A program made the position numbers and the translations under genes. From Rugalucina vietnamica (Eukaryota > Mollusca > Bivalvia > Lucinida > Lucinidae), in contig OZ024870.1 of the NCBI GenBank assembly GCA_964017185.1, forward strand, positions 24,637,621 to 24,701,620: DNA of 64,000 nucleotides. Reading direction: 5' to 3'. Positions within the stretch are counted from its first letter, which is position 1; every line of letters starts with the position of its first letter. The notes beneath the pieces are model-generated. The model saw only the letters and a program-made list of their open reading frames with translations, had not been told where the DNA came from and did no database searches. Positions 25,701 to 31,669 of this stretch are shown in pieces.

Positions 25701-26130
25701 AGCTGTTTATAGAACTCATTATCTATACATTTGAAAATACATTAATGTATCCATCTGGATAACATGTCCGTGAAATGTATACCCCCTTATACCCCACTTT
25801 TATATAGTGAAACTGGGGTATGTAGGGGTATACCTATTTTTCTTATTTTTGATCCAAAACATAGATTGTGGGTACTTGTTAGAACGGCCTCAGCGAGGCG
25901 GTTCTAATGTGTACCCATGATCTACGTTTTGAGCAAAAATATTAAAACATTTTCTGGTGAAATTTTCTTCTTTTTTTTTCAGTTGAAAAAAATCTCTGTA
26001 TGTAACATGGGCATGTTTTCATAATGCTTCATTATTTGCTTCAATATTCATTGCAGAGGTGGAAGTACAGCAGCAAACTGTACCTTCAGAGGTGTTTGGA
26101 CAACTTGGCCAAGATGAAGATGATGAATGA
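1777..26130 (+). CDS. XAB2: XAB2/SYF1 pre-mRNA-splicing factor, 3' part of gene (13 exons)
   Basis: Joined exons: 1777-1877, 6630-6705, 7398-7484, 9748-9861, 10708-10794, 12837-12912, 13769-13878, 18107-18210, 20314-20413, 20956-21133, 24057-24171, 24803-24909, 26057-26130. Sum 1329 nt, 442 codons plus TGA; every junction is GT-AG and phases match throughout. The translation follows the C-terminal half of metazoan XAB2 (SYF1), a protein of tandem HAT (half-a-TPR) repeats with signatures such as LFKWPNV, ARDLFEQ, GLARHAMAVY, FNIYIKRAAEIYG and YNTQVNFM, ending in an acidic tail. XAB2 is known to act in the Prp19-associated IBC complex in splicing and in transcription-coupled repair. The N-terminal exons lie left of the window; nothing resembling them occurs in 1-1776. 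The gene is intact as far as seen. Identification is by remembered family similarity, very confident. Confidence 0.95.
2340..3690 (+). repeat. Core tandem repeats of the Pearl-like element
   Basis: Successive degenerate copies alternate two variants, one with GAAAAAATC.CATAGACTTA and one with GGAAAATGGCTGTTAAGTG. Each contains CAACACTC, GATCxxATCTTCTTCATTCTT and AACAAGGACAG. Confidence 0.8.
4004..5440 (+). mobile_element. TATGTCTCC-type tandem-repeat element (copy 1)
   Basis: Starts TATGTCTCCCCCC and ends with the inverted GGGGGGAGACATC plus a short tail ending AAACAAATTCTAGTTT. Inside: a GTCTGTCTGTCTGTCC microsatellite and tandem units of about 150 bp (CTTGAAAACCGTTAAAGAT, TGTCATGCACAAGAACC). 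It interrupts the Pearl-like element and is itself interrupted by a SINE. A second copy is at 27713-29182. Confidence 0.75.
4904..5236 (-). mobile_element. tRNA-derived SINE with 9-bp target duplication
   Basis: Read on the - strand it starts with a tRNA-like head (GCCTCGGTAGCGCAGTTGGT, box A; GGTTTGATCCC, box B) and ends GTTAAGCCTCAACACAAACA with an (ACAA)n tail. Flanked by TATAACTTG at 4895-4903 and 5237-5245. The target is the CTATAACTTGAAAACC motif of the host repeat. Confidence 0.9.
6630..6705 (+). CDS. XAB2: XAB2 exon
   Basis: Acceptor TTTTTAG before 6630, donor GTGAGA after 6705. Encodes NFDEALKIMQKATTPP and ends in frame with Glu. The preceding 4.75-kb intron is mostly Pearl-like and TATGTCTCC-type repeat DNA. 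Confidence 0.93.
7009..7255 (-). mobile_element. MITE-B, old copy
   Basis: Ends GAAAATCTTTCCATGCAATA and, inverted, GACATGTTTTC. Centre has GTGGGTACACATTAGAACC against an eroded second arm AGAACCCACAG. The ATACCCC/GGGGTATAC block is preserved. Confidence 0.7.
7398..7484 (+). CDS. XAB2: XAB2 exon
   Basis: Acceptor GTTTCAG, donor GTTTGT. 29 codons in phase 0 with SLKVWSLYADLEESFGTFK, the helix pair conserved in XAB2/SYF1 (vertebrate LKVWSMLADLEESLGTF). Confidence 0.95.
7538..8650. mobile_element. hAT-like non-autonomous element
   Basis: Perfect short TIR CAGTGCTCCAGATAAG at the left and CTTATCTGGAGCACTG at the right, flanked by AAAGAT on both sides (7532-7537, 8651-8656). CAGTGxTCC ends are typical of hAT; the usual duplication is 8 bp, here only 6 are recognisable. 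Subterminal TACCCAATT motifs occur at both ends. No transposase ORF. Confidence 0.75.
8846..8990. repeat. Fold-back repeat with TGTTTGAACA motifs
   Basis: Ends GGATCAACTATGG...CAGTGTTCAAACAT and its inverted partner ATGTTTGAACACTG...CAATGGTTGATC pair over about 35 bp. Inside are GTTTGAACAC and GTTCAAAC with GGCCGCAGGCCGC. Further TTGAACA palindromes continue to about 9215. Confidence 0.6.
9332..9420 (+). mobile_element. SINE head fragment (tRNA-like)
   Basis: GATGGCCTAGTGGTAG resembles box A and GGTCTGAACCCCAG box B of the SINE at 12551; the body is missing. Confidence 0.5.
9481..9736 (-). mobile_element. MITE-A, 11 bp upstream of an XAB2 acceptor
   Basis: GAGCCACGATGCGAGAAAAC ... CTCACGATGCAGCTC with ATAT on both sides. 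Internal hairpin GCGAAAACAAAGGCGCTGAT / ATCTGCGCCTTTGTTTT. The element's last 40 bp must supply the branch point for exon 9748. Confidence 0.88.
9748..9861 (+). CDS. XAB2: XAB2 exon
   Basis: 38 codons, acceptor TTTTGTAG and donor GTAGGT. Contains TVYDRIIDLRIATPQI and YFEEAFK. The acceptor lies only 11 bp after the end of a MITE-A (9481-9736), so branch point and pyrimidine tract must fall inside the transposon. Confidence 0.95.
10195..10375 (+). mobile_element. Degraded tRNA-derived SINE
   Basis: GGTCGGGTTTAATCCC (box B-like), TTGTGTCCTTGAGCAAGACA, AGTACTGGTTGACATCC, CAATATGACTGAAAAATTGT and an ACAAAACAAAC tail: same body as the SINE at 12551. Confidence 0.7.
10439..10674 (+). mobile_element. 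MITE-A, 33 bp upstream of an XAB2 acceptor
   Basis: GAGCCACCTCACAAGAAAAC ... GGTTTTTCTCAGGCAAAGGCTC. Hairpin with CAGTAACTGCACAGCTGATC centre. Its terminal CTCAA lies in the branch-point window of exon 10708. Confidence 0.85.
10708..10794 (+). CDS. XAB2: XAB2 exon
   Basis: 29 codons beginning AYEKGIALFKWPNVYDLW and ending TKFIDRY, matching the near-invariant LFKWPNV segment of XAB2. Acceptor TTTTCAG follows a MITE-A end by 33 bp; donor GTAAGT. Confidence 0.96.
10837..11005 (+). mobile_element. Degraded SINE remnant
   Basis: GCAGTGGCCTACTTAGTGTC, GTTGTGTCCTCGGAAGGAC, CCAGGAAGAGGTGGCTCTGT and ACATGACTGA match the body of the SINE at 12551 in order, with gaps. Confidence 0.55.
11038..12080. 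mobile_element. Tc1/mariner-type non-autonomous element
   Basis: 27-bp TIR: starts CACTGAAAAAAAGTTATAAG and ends with the complement CTTATAACATTTTTTCAGTG; inner part AGGCCAC/GTGGCCT. Flanked by TA on both sides. 1043 bp, no transposase reading frame; lies in the intron before exon 12837. Confidence 0.75.
12551..12748 (+). mobile_element. tRNA-derived SINE, complete, 10-bp target duplication
   Basis: Head CAGTGGCGTAGTGGTAGAGT (box A) and GGTTAGATCCC (box B), body with GTCCTTAAGCAAGACACG and ACTGAAAAATTGTTGACTGG, tail GTTAAGCCTCAACACAAACA. AATTTCTTGG flanks both sides (12541-12550, 12749-12758). Best-preserved member of the SINE family in this window. Confidence 0.92.
12837..12912 (+). CDS. 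XAB2: XAB2 exon
   Basis: Encodes GGKKLERARDLFEQCLENC and PPKFAK, a HAT motif. Ends in phase 1 (G), donor GTATAA. Acceptor TTTACAG. Confidence 0.95.
12970..13216 (+). mobile_element. MITE-A with internal tandem duplication replacing the hairpin arm
   Basis: GAGCCTTAGCATGAGAGAAC ... CTCATACACAGGCTC, ATAT on both sides. A roughly 40-bp segment (AAAATAAAGATGCAGATCAA then CGCCTTTGTTTTCGCCACC) is repeated twice at 13006-13085, and the hairpin loop is lost. Confidence 0.85.
13312..13546 (-). mobile_element. MITE-A
   Basis: GAGTCTGTACATGAGAAAAG ... TTTTCTCATGCGTAGGCTC with AAAT on both sides; hairpin present. Lies just upstream of the duplicated exon. Confidence 0.83.
13655..13727 (+). pseudogene. 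Extra (upstream) copy of next XAB2 exon, apparently non-functional
   Basis: After a TTTTTCAG acceptor this stretch can encode IFLLYAKLEEEYGLARHA and MAVYDR, nearly the same peptide as the exon at 13769. Ten of the eleven or so differences in the first half are synonymous; the second half is identical for over 30 bp. The copy then diverges after TCTACA and reaches TAA at 13750-13752. The only GT available (13728) would end it in phase 2, which does not join in frame to either the next copy or to exon 18107. It could be a decayed tandem exon duplication, a poison exon, or two haplotypes placed side by side in the assembly. Confidence 0.75.
13769..13878 (+). CDS. XAB2: XAB2 exon (functional copy of duplicated exon)
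   Basis: Acceptor GGTTTCAG, donor GTACAT. Phase 1 in, phase 0 out, 36 full codons: IFLLYAKLEEEHGLARHA then MAVYDRSTQAVLPEEQNE. Chosen over 13655 because only this copy keeps frame to the next exon. Confidence 0.94.
13947..14181 (-). mobile_element. MITE-A
   Basis: GAGCCATGACGTGAGAAAAC ... TTCTCACGATGCAGCTC with AAAT on both sides. Hairpin GCAAAAACAAAGGCACTGAT / CTGCGCCTTTGTTTTTGC. Confidence 0.85.
14424..14655 (-). mobile_element. tRNA-derived SINE, second type
   Basis: On the - strand: GTGGACTGGCGCAGTCGGTA (box A), GGTTCGATCCC (box B), then a body ending GTGACTTTAAATAAAGATTA and an (ATT)n tail. Different body and tail from the (ACAA)-tailed SINE. A real tRNA is excluded by the lack of a full cloverleaf and the long tail. 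Confidence 0.8.
14763..18010 (+). repeat. About 460-bp tandem units of the Pearl-like element
   Basis: Units begin near 14773, 15231, 15690, 17150 and 17600, and the first three are nearly identical over long stretches. They contain many reading frames that look alike but are not conserved as protein. Confidence 0.85.
15815..16821. mobile_element. Mariner-like non-autonomous element nested in Pearl-like repeat
   Basis: TIR CGAGGTCTGTCCCGGGAAAT left, and right end TTTCTGGGACAGACCCCG. Flanked by TATA on both sides: the host unit elsewhere reads CCCATATATGG, so the split is unambiguous. TA target and the ACGAGGTCTGT-type end are typical of mariner. 1007 bp, AT-rich, no transposase recognisable. 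Confidence 0.8.
18107..18210 (+). CDS. XAB2: XAB2 exon
   Basis: Starts MFNIYIKRAAEIYGVTYTR, one of the most conserved XAB2 segments, ends in phase 2 before GTAAGG. The acceptor sits 14 bp after the 3' end of a Pearl-like element. Confidence 0.96.
18380..18520 (+). mobile_element. Very degraded SINE remnant
   Basis: GCCTTGAGAC..., CAAGACACATACCTAAGCAC and TTGTTGACTGGGAC match the SINE body in order. Weak. Confidence 0.35.
18577..18680 (+). mobile_element. MITE-A left half, split by LINE
   Basis: GAGCCACTGCATATGAAAAC, then the full hairpin GGCGAAAACAAAGG ... CCTTTGTTTTCGCTAC. The rest of the element resumes at 20043. Confidence 0.85.
18681..20042 (+). mobile_element. 5'-truncated non-LTR retrotransposon (LINE) inserted in a MITE-A
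   Basis: Carries the C-terminal part of a reverse transcriptase ORF (to 19595), a 3' UTR with a T-run at 19769-19791, AATAAATC at 20015 and a (TTATC)n tail ending at 20042. Both MITE-A halves flank it exactly. No obvious target duplication. Confidence 0.85.
18690..19595 (+). pseudogene. LINE reverse transcriptase, C-terminal fragment
   Basis: About 300 codons open to TGA at 19593-19595. Shows the RT active-site box LLYADDSTILF near the start, LSLHLGKTECILFG, VKYLGLNID and the late conserved WNSLP motif near the C-terminus, all typical of jockey/CR1-group LINEs. Everything N-terminal (endonuclease, fingers and palm up to YADD) is missing, so the product cannot be active. The frame extends upstream into MITE sequence by chance. 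Confidence 0.88.
20043..20156 (+). mobile_element. MITE-A right half, split by LINE
   Basis: Resumes with TTCTTCTTTAATCCAAAATT and ends GTTTTTCTCACGCACAGGCTC. Confidence 0.85.
20203..20302. repeat. Three 33-bp tandem repeats abutting an XAB2 acceptor
   Basis: Unit starts TTTGACTGTATTATTCATAT and ends ACCCAACAA; three copies with few differences, the last ending 11 bp before exon 20314. Confidence 0.9.
20314..20413 (+). CDS. XAB2: XAB2 exon
   Basis: Encodes EMCLRFADLERKLGEIDRAR and CSQICDPR; donor GTAAGG. Acceptor TTTCCAG follows three 33-bp tandem repeats that end 11 bp before the exon. Confidence 0.96.
20691..20923 (+). mobile_element. MITE-A, 32 bp upstream of an XAB2 acceptor
   Basis: GAGCCGCCGCATGGGAAAAC ... 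GTTTTCCCACGAGGCGGCTC with ATTT on both sides; near-perfect TIRs suggest a young copy. Hairpin complete. The end plus flank makes CTCAT, a yUnAy branch-point match 31 nt from the AG. Confidence 0.9.
20956..21133 (+). CDS. XAB2: XAB2 exon
   Basis: Encodes FWQTWKEFEIKHGNEDTVRE and YNTQVNFMSAQML, ends in phase 1, donor GTACTA. A MITE-A ends 32 bp upstream of the exon. Confidence 0.96.
21305..23427 (+). mobile_element. Pearl/Helentron-like element
   Basis: Head TTAGCTCACCTGAGCTGAAG, GGCGTCCGTCCGTCCGTC, four main tandem units of about 463 bp (near 21405, 21868, 22332, 22795) and end CAGGTGAGCG...AGGACCAATGGTCCTCTGGTTA with terminal hairpin. Occupies most of the intron before exon 24057. Confidence 0.78.
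23505..23731 (+). mobile_element. MITE-A, diverged
   Basis: Left end eroded (GGTCCGCAGCATAAGAAAGC), hairpin GCGAAAACAAAGGTGCAGAT / GATCAGCGCCTTTGTTTTCG intact, right end TTTTCTCATGCGGAGGCTC. Confidence 0.8.
23757..23915 (+). mobile_element. Degraded SINE remnant
   Basis: GGTGGCATAGTAGTAGA (box A-like), GTGTCCTGGAATAAATCC, ACCCAAGAAGCAATGGT, ACCTGACTTAAAAATTGTTG and an AAACAAACAA tail follow the SINE body order. Confidence 0.55.
24057..24171 (+). CDS. XAB2: XAB2 exon with tandem CAGCAG acceptor
   Basis: Encodes the variable Gly/Asp stretch then MQKLEEKARQLAEES and ILFVR(part). Donor GTAATA. The acceptor is TTCAGCAG, so use of the upstream AG (exon start 24054) would insert one Ala codon without changing frame. 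The downstream AG was taken as the default. Confidence 0.93.
24172..24802. other. XAB2 intron, nothing recognised
   Basis: No clear repeat or gene. A GC-rich patch near 24260-24480 has no coding signature. T-rich run at 24751-24764. Confidence 0.5.
24803..24909 (+). CDS. XAB2: XAB2 exon
   Basis: Completes Arg from the previous exon, then SNTTDEELGELTKTTNPDEI and an acidic run DEDYSSDEDEQVE, matching the XAB2 acidic tail. Acceptor TTTTTCAG, donor GTAATG. Confidence 0.94.
25301..25535 (-). mobile_element. MITE-A
   Basis: GAGCCGCGACAGGAGAAAAC ... TTTTCTTATGATGCGGCTC with AAAT on both sides, hairpin with CAGCTGTGCAGTTACTACAC centre. Confidence 0.87.
25757..26022 (+). mobile_element. MITE-B, ends 35 bp before the last XAB2 exon
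   Basis: GGATAACATGTCCGTGAAAT ... ATGGGCATGTTTTCATAATG. Central palindrome GTTAGAACGGCCTCAGCGAG / GCGGTTCTAATGTGTACCCA; ATACCCCACTTTT block present. Confidence 0.8.
26057..26130 (+). CDS. XAB2: XAB2 last coding exon
   Basis: Acceptor ATTGCAG. Encodes VEVQQQTVPSEVFGQLGQ then DEDDE and TGA at 26128. The VPxxVFG motif matches the extreme C-terminus of vertebrate XAB2. A MITE-B ends about 35 bp upstream. Confidence 0.94.
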
Positions 26131-26271
26131 ATGTAGTACAAAAACGACTCTCCTACCCTATACTTGAACACCTCATAAATCTTATGAATTGGTATACCAA
26201 TGATATGAACAAAGAGTATTTTTTATTGGTGTTGTTTCTTCAAAAAAGGACGATGGAAGTTAACTGGAAAT

Positions 26272-26506
26272 GAGCCTGTGCATGAGAAAATCAACAATTT
26301 GGGTTTCCGACCAGGTCCGACACAAACCAGGCTGTACAGTCACAGGGTCAGGCTAGAACCTTTAAATTTCAGATTTTAGAAAAAGAGGTATTGTGCTATC
26401 CATGTAGCGAAAACAAAGGCGCTGATCAGCTTCGCAGTTACTGCGAAGCTGATCTGCGCCTTTGTTTTTGCATATGCAGATTGTTGGTTTTCTTATGCAG
26501 CGGCTC
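26272..26506 (-). mobile_element. MITE-A in XAB2 3' UTR
   Basis: GAGCCTGTGCATGAGAAAAT ... TTTTCTTATGCAGCGGCTC. Hairpin stem is perfect over GCGCTGATCAGCTTCGCAGT / its complement. If the transcript reaches 26752 the mature mRNA carries this hairpin. Confidence 0.88.
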
Positions 26507-26751
26507 AATTTATGTCTGGAAATTTCAAGGCTTCACTCAATTTTAGACAAACACCAGTAAGGTTCTTTATCATGCAATGAGTAACAAATTACATACTCCG
26601 AAATTTGGCTAGCCTCAAATTAAGATGATGTAGAAAACAGTAATATTGTAATGGAGAAATTATTAAAATCAAGCTGGAGCACTGCTGGATGTATATGTCT
26701 AGGTCTTTTGATAAATGAAATATTAGAAGAGGAATTGAAACATTGAAATGG

Positions 26752-26757
26752 AATAAA
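26752..26757 (+). terminator. Poly(A) signal candidate of XAB2
   Basis: Canonical AATAAA, first after the stop codon, followed by a T-rich stretch (TTTCTTTTTA near 26780). Confidence 0.55.
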
Positions 26758-26794
26758 GATCTAATATTGACTATTTGTACTTTCTTTTTACATG

Positions 26795-27712
26795 TAGCTT
26801 ACCTAAAACCTAGGCTCACAAGGTGACCTTAAGTAGAAGCTCGGTCAGACATCCATCCATCCATCTATTACACTGTTAAAGCCAGATGTGCGTAATTGAC
26901 ATCACAGTAGAATTTTTTTGAACCAAAAGCTCAAAGTGATCTTATAATATAGGACTGATCCGTCGTCCGTCCGTCATCGTCTGTCCGTTGTTGTCCACAA
27001 TTTCAAAAATCTTCTCAGAAACTGCTTCGCCGATCAAGTTGAAATTTTATGGGAGCATTTTTGGGAGGTGGCATTGAAATTTTGTATGTGATTTCTTCAC
27101 ATGACCAAGATAGCCGCCACCTCCATGTATAGAGTTAAGCCAATTTCCACAAAACTTAGTGCATGTATGTAGTATCGGGGAGTCAAGCCCATAGTAATTT
27201 GCTCAAATGACGACCCTGGGATGACCTTGACTTATTTTACGGCAAGGTCAATGTTGGAAACGTAGGCTTTTACATGGGAAAAGGCGAAACAATGGATATT
27301 TTGGAATCTATTGGGGCCTGAGACTTGAAAGTTGCTAGATGCAGACAACTAATGGAGTCAATGAAGGTATGTAATTAATTATGGTGAAGGTCAACCTTGA
27401 CCCAAGGTCATTTAAATATCAAACTTAGTATTATGGTTTTCTCAGAAATCACTGGACCTATGGAAGTGAAATTTTATGTGGAGTCTCCATGCTTCAGGGG
27501 AACAAAATTTTGTGCACAAAATCTGGGTTGATTGCTCAACATGGCCACCATGCTCACAAACACTCAAAAATGCTCAAAAATCTTCTTCTCCAGAACTGGT
27601 GGGCTGATTTGCACGAAACTTCATGTATGTAGTATCTGGGACTCAAGCCCATCATAGTTTGTTAAAATGATGTATAAAATTAAATGGAAATACCATGTAT
27701 ATTGCTTTTAAT
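26795..27712 (+). mobile_element. Truncated Pearl-like element
   Basis: Eroded head AGCTTACCTAAAACCTAGGC, a second partial head near 26927 with CCGTCGTCCGTCCGTC, and body landmarks ATGACCTTGACTTATTTTAC and CTGAGACTTGAAAGTTGCTA. Its 3' end is cut by the TATGTCTCC element. Confidence 0.6.
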
Positions 27713-29182
27713 TATGTCTCCCCCCGACAGGGTCGGGAGACATATTGTTTTTCCCCGTGCGTCTGTCTGTCCGTCACAAATCGTGTCCGCTCTATAACTT
27801 GAAAACCGTTAAAGATTTTTCAATGAAACTTTGTACACTTGTAAACCACGACGAGACGATGTGTCATGCACAAGAACCATAACTCTAGCTTGAGTATTTT
27901 TGGAGTTATTTCCCTTTGATTATTTTCGATACAATTTCGTGTCCGCTGTATAACTTGAAAACCGTTAAAGATTTTTCAATGAAACTTGGTACACTTGTAG
28001 ACCACAACGAGACGATGTGTCATGCACAAGAACCATAACTCTGGCTTGAGTATTTTTGGAGTTATTTCCCTTTGATTATTTTCGATACAATTTCGTGTCC
28101 GCTGTATAACTTGAAAACCGTTTAAGATTTTTCTATAAAACTTGGTACACTTATTGAGCATGATCAGACGATGTGTCATGCACAAGAACCATAACTCTGG
28201 CTTGAGTATTTTATGAGTTATTTCCCTTTGATTATTTTCCATACAATTTCGTGTCTGCTTTATAACTCGAAAATCGTAAGAGTTATTTCAATGAAACTTG
28301 GTACACTTATAAAGCACAATGAGATTACATGTCATGCTAAAGAACCATAACTCTTGCTTGCATATTTTTGGAGTAATTTCCCTTTGATTATTTTCCATAC
28401 AATTTCGTATCCACCCTATAACTTGAAAACCGTAAGAGAAATTTCAGTGATCTTGGTACACTTATAAAGCATGATGAGATGATGTGTCATGCACAAGAAT
28501 TATAACTCTTGCTTTCATATCTTTGGAGTTATTTCCCTTTGATTATTTTTCCATACAATTTCATGTCCACTCTATAACTTGAAAACCATAAGAAATATTT
28601 CAATGAAACTTGGTACACTTATAAAGCACGATGAGATGATGTGTCATGCTAAAGAACCATAACTCTTGCTTGCATATCTGTGGAGTTATTTCCCTTTGAT
28701 TATTTTTCCATACAATTTCATGTCCACTCTATAACTTGAAAACCATAAGAAATATTTCAATGAAACTTGGAACACTTATAAAGCTAAAGAATGCTAAAGA
28801 ACCATAACTCTTGCTTGCATATCTGTGGAGTTATTTCCCTTTGATTATTTTTCATTCAATTTCGTGTCTGCTCTATAACTCAAAAACCATTAGAGATTTT
28901 TCAATGAAACATGGTACACTTATAAAGCATGATGCACAAGAATCATTACTCTTGCTTTCATATCTTTGGAGTTATTTCCCTTTGATTATTTTCCAAACAC
29001 TTTCGTGCCCCCTCTATAACTTGAAAACCATAAGAGATATTTCAATGAAACTTGGTACACTTATAAAACAGATTGACAGGATATGTGATGCACAAGAACT
29101 ATAACTCTTGCTTGCATATTTTGGACATGCACATAGAAAGGGGGGAAACATCAGTTTTCACATAGAAAACAAATTCTAGTTT
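27713..29182 (+). mobile_element. TATGTCTCC-type tandem-repeat element (copy 2)
   Basis: TATGTCTCCCCCCGACAGGG head with GTCTGTCTGTCCGTCAC, about nine tandem units of roughly 150 bp (TATAACTTGAAAACCGT, GTCATGCACAAGAACCATAA, GTTATTTCCCTTTGATTATT), ending GGGGGGAAACATC...AAATTCTAGTTT. No SINE inside, unlike the first copy. Confidence 0.78.
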
Positions 29183-29580
29183 AGCTTTAAGATGACACCA
29201 AGAACATGAAAATATCATAAGAGTGAGAGATAGGATAATTTTTCTTGTATACATGAAAATACATGGAAGCCTATGGAGTTTTAACAAATACTTATGTCCA
29301 CCTTCTGTATCAAAGCTTGGATGATTTCGAAATATGATGAACTCCATCTAGGGGCGTTGGAATCACCTGCTTTTGTGAATCTGGAAAAAAAAACACATGG
29401 AATCCAGTACTAGTGCTAGTCTATTATTTTATTTCCATTTTTTCAATCTCATTCATCATATCAATTTCATCTTCACTACTCATATACCTAATTCTGTGTC
29501 AGAATCAAACTGTATCTGTACAGCAAAAATACTTCCAAGAATTTTTGATTATGAAATATTGTCTATTTGGAATACATCAC

Positions 29581-29836
29581 GAAAACATGTCCGTGTAACT
29601 GAACCACAATTTTATACAGCAAAACTGGGGTATGCAGGGGTATATCTATTTTTCTTATTTTTGCTCAAAAACAGATTGTGGGTACTTGTTAGAACTGCCT
29701 GCGTGAGGCGGTTCTAACATGCATCCACAATCTATGTTTTGAGCAAAAATAAGAAAAATATCAACATTTTTCTGCTGAAAATTTTCAATTTTTAAAGCTC
29801 AAAAAATGTCTTTTTATTGCATGGGCAAGTTTTGGT
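29581..29836 (+). mobile_element. MITE-B
   Basis: GAAAACATGTCCGTGTAACT ... TTGCATGGGCAAGTTTT. Central AGAACTGCCTGCGTGAGGCG / GTTCTAAC palindrome. Confidence 0.8.
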
Positions 29837-30880
29837 ACTGTGCACAAAAAATAATAAATATAAGGAAATGATATGAGTACAAGCCAATGACTTTATGTCA
29901 GACCCTGTCTATTTTGAACATTATACTAATTGTATTTGAAGTAAACAAAATAAAGTTTAAGGATTTATCAATATTGACATGAGTGGGTGGGGTATGTAAA
30001 ACATAAATCTACTGTTTTCTTGAATCTGTCAATCAAATGATGATGTGTATTTATTGCTAATAGACGTCACTGATACTAGGAATGACTCAATATAGTTATT
30101 ATTTTAAAATTTTAAATAGCTTGGTGTAAAATTGGAAATGTAACTGGTTTTCGTGGGACCCATTTCCTGGAAAATGGAATGCATTTGAATAAAAATTACG
30201 CAAAGCCTAAATGTCTAGGATATATAATCTGACAAATTATGGGTTATTTTGGGGTCATGGAAATGTATTTCTCTGGGAAAAGTTAGTGTAAACATATTTT
30301 TCTGGAAAATTCTGAAAGTGGGTAACTTGGGGCGACTCATGTGCGCTTATTGTTTGCTGAAAGATGACATGCCTTTTGTTTCAGGTTCTTATATGACTGA
30401 AGTCAATGACTACATCGAAAAATCTGTCTTATTTTTTTCAAAAAGCTAAGAAAAATGGGTCCGACGATTTCAACCCGGAAGTAACTGAAAAATGACTCAC
30501 TTGCTCTGAGCTGAACACTCATTCCACAATCGTGTATACACAAATCCATGTATTTGCAACATATTCAATAGTCCCATAATAAAGCATGCTAAAGAATGTA
30601 GCATTGTTGACAAAATAAACAATTCTTTTTTATACAGGTAAATCTTCAATTATGTATATACAGTGACCACCCATAAGTCCTTAAACCAAACCAAAAAACA
30701 ATATGTCTTGCAGCAACATGACGGGATATGAGTATATGACAAAAAACTTTTTAAAAGGCTCCTAAATAGGCAAGCAATATTTAAAGTTATTTTGGTACAT
30801 GTATGACTTATTTGTTGAATGACGAACATCAAAAACCTCATATTTTTGGCTTTTCAATAAGGATTATAACAGAAGCATAT
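29837..30880. other. No gene recognised
   Basis: AT-rich sequence downstream of XAB2. Short complementary pieces (TGGGACCCATTTCCTGG near 30154 and GAAAAATGGGTCCGACG near 30451) hint at an old inverted repeat but are too weak to call. Confidence 0.4.
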
Positions 30881-31114
30881 GAGCCTTCGCATGAGAAAAC
30901 CAACAATTTGCATATGCGAAAACAAAGACGCAGATCAGCTGTGCAGTAACTGCACAGCTGATCACTGCTTTGTTTTTGCCACACTGAAAGTACAATTCCT
31001 CTTCTACTTATATGCAAAGTTTCGAGCTTCTATTTTTATTCTGTGACTGTACAATCTGGTTTGTGTTGGACCTGGTTATAAATCCAAATTGTTGGTTTTC
31101 TCATGCATATGCTC
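30881..31114 (+). mobile_element. MITE-A
   Basis: GAGCCTTCGCATGAGAAAAC ... TTTTCTCATGCATATGCTC with ATAT on both sides. Hairpin GCGAAAACAAAGACGCAGAT with CAGCTGTGCAGTAACTGCAC centre. Confidence 0.87.
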
Positions 31115-31169
31115 ATATGCACTGTTTTTGAGATATGAGGGAACAGTAGAATGAGACATTGAGGCTTTT

Positions 31170-31272
31170 GAGGGAGTACCCAAAATCTGTTTTTAGAGCA
31201 ACAATAAGAAATCAGTGTTGACTCCTGTATTATACAAAAGTGGGATGTAACATTGCATGGATATGTTATAGT
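31170..31272 (-). mobile_element. MITE-B remnant (half)
   Basis: GAGTACCCAAAATCTGTTTT ... AAAAGTGGGATGTAACATTG then GCATGGATATGTT resembles the right half of MITE-B; about 100 bp. Confidence 0.5.
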
Positions 31273-31669
31273 GATGAATACTTTCTTTGCGGCTGTATCA
31301 GACCTGGCTGGACACTGGCAAAGATTTCAATTTGGCGCAAGTTTTATTTGCATTTCAAAACATTTACTTTTCAAATGCTGATCCTATCACTATATTGATT
31401 TTGAATGCAACTAATTAGCTCATTATGAGAGGAAAATTATGAAAGCCTTCAGTGTGTAGGAATTAAACAAAAATGCAAGTCAAGTCTATACAATCGAAAT
31501 TGTTGACAACAACTGTTTTTGTCTATTCAAAGCTGATGTTATATGGCTTTTATTTTTTACATTCTAGAATAATGCACCACAATTAATTTTCTGTAACACA
31601 TCAGATAAGCTAGTCTAAATATAAATGTTTTGAAAACCACAAACAGTTTTTTTAATAGACACAATGTCA

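Larger units (their letters stand above)
26131..26790 (+). other. XAB2 3' UTR with embedded MITE-A
   Basis: Downstream of the TGA the first clear AATAAA is at 26752-26757, giving a 3' UTR of about 640 nt that would include the complete inverted-repeat MITE-A at 26272-26506. The transcript end is inferred. Confidence 0.55.
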
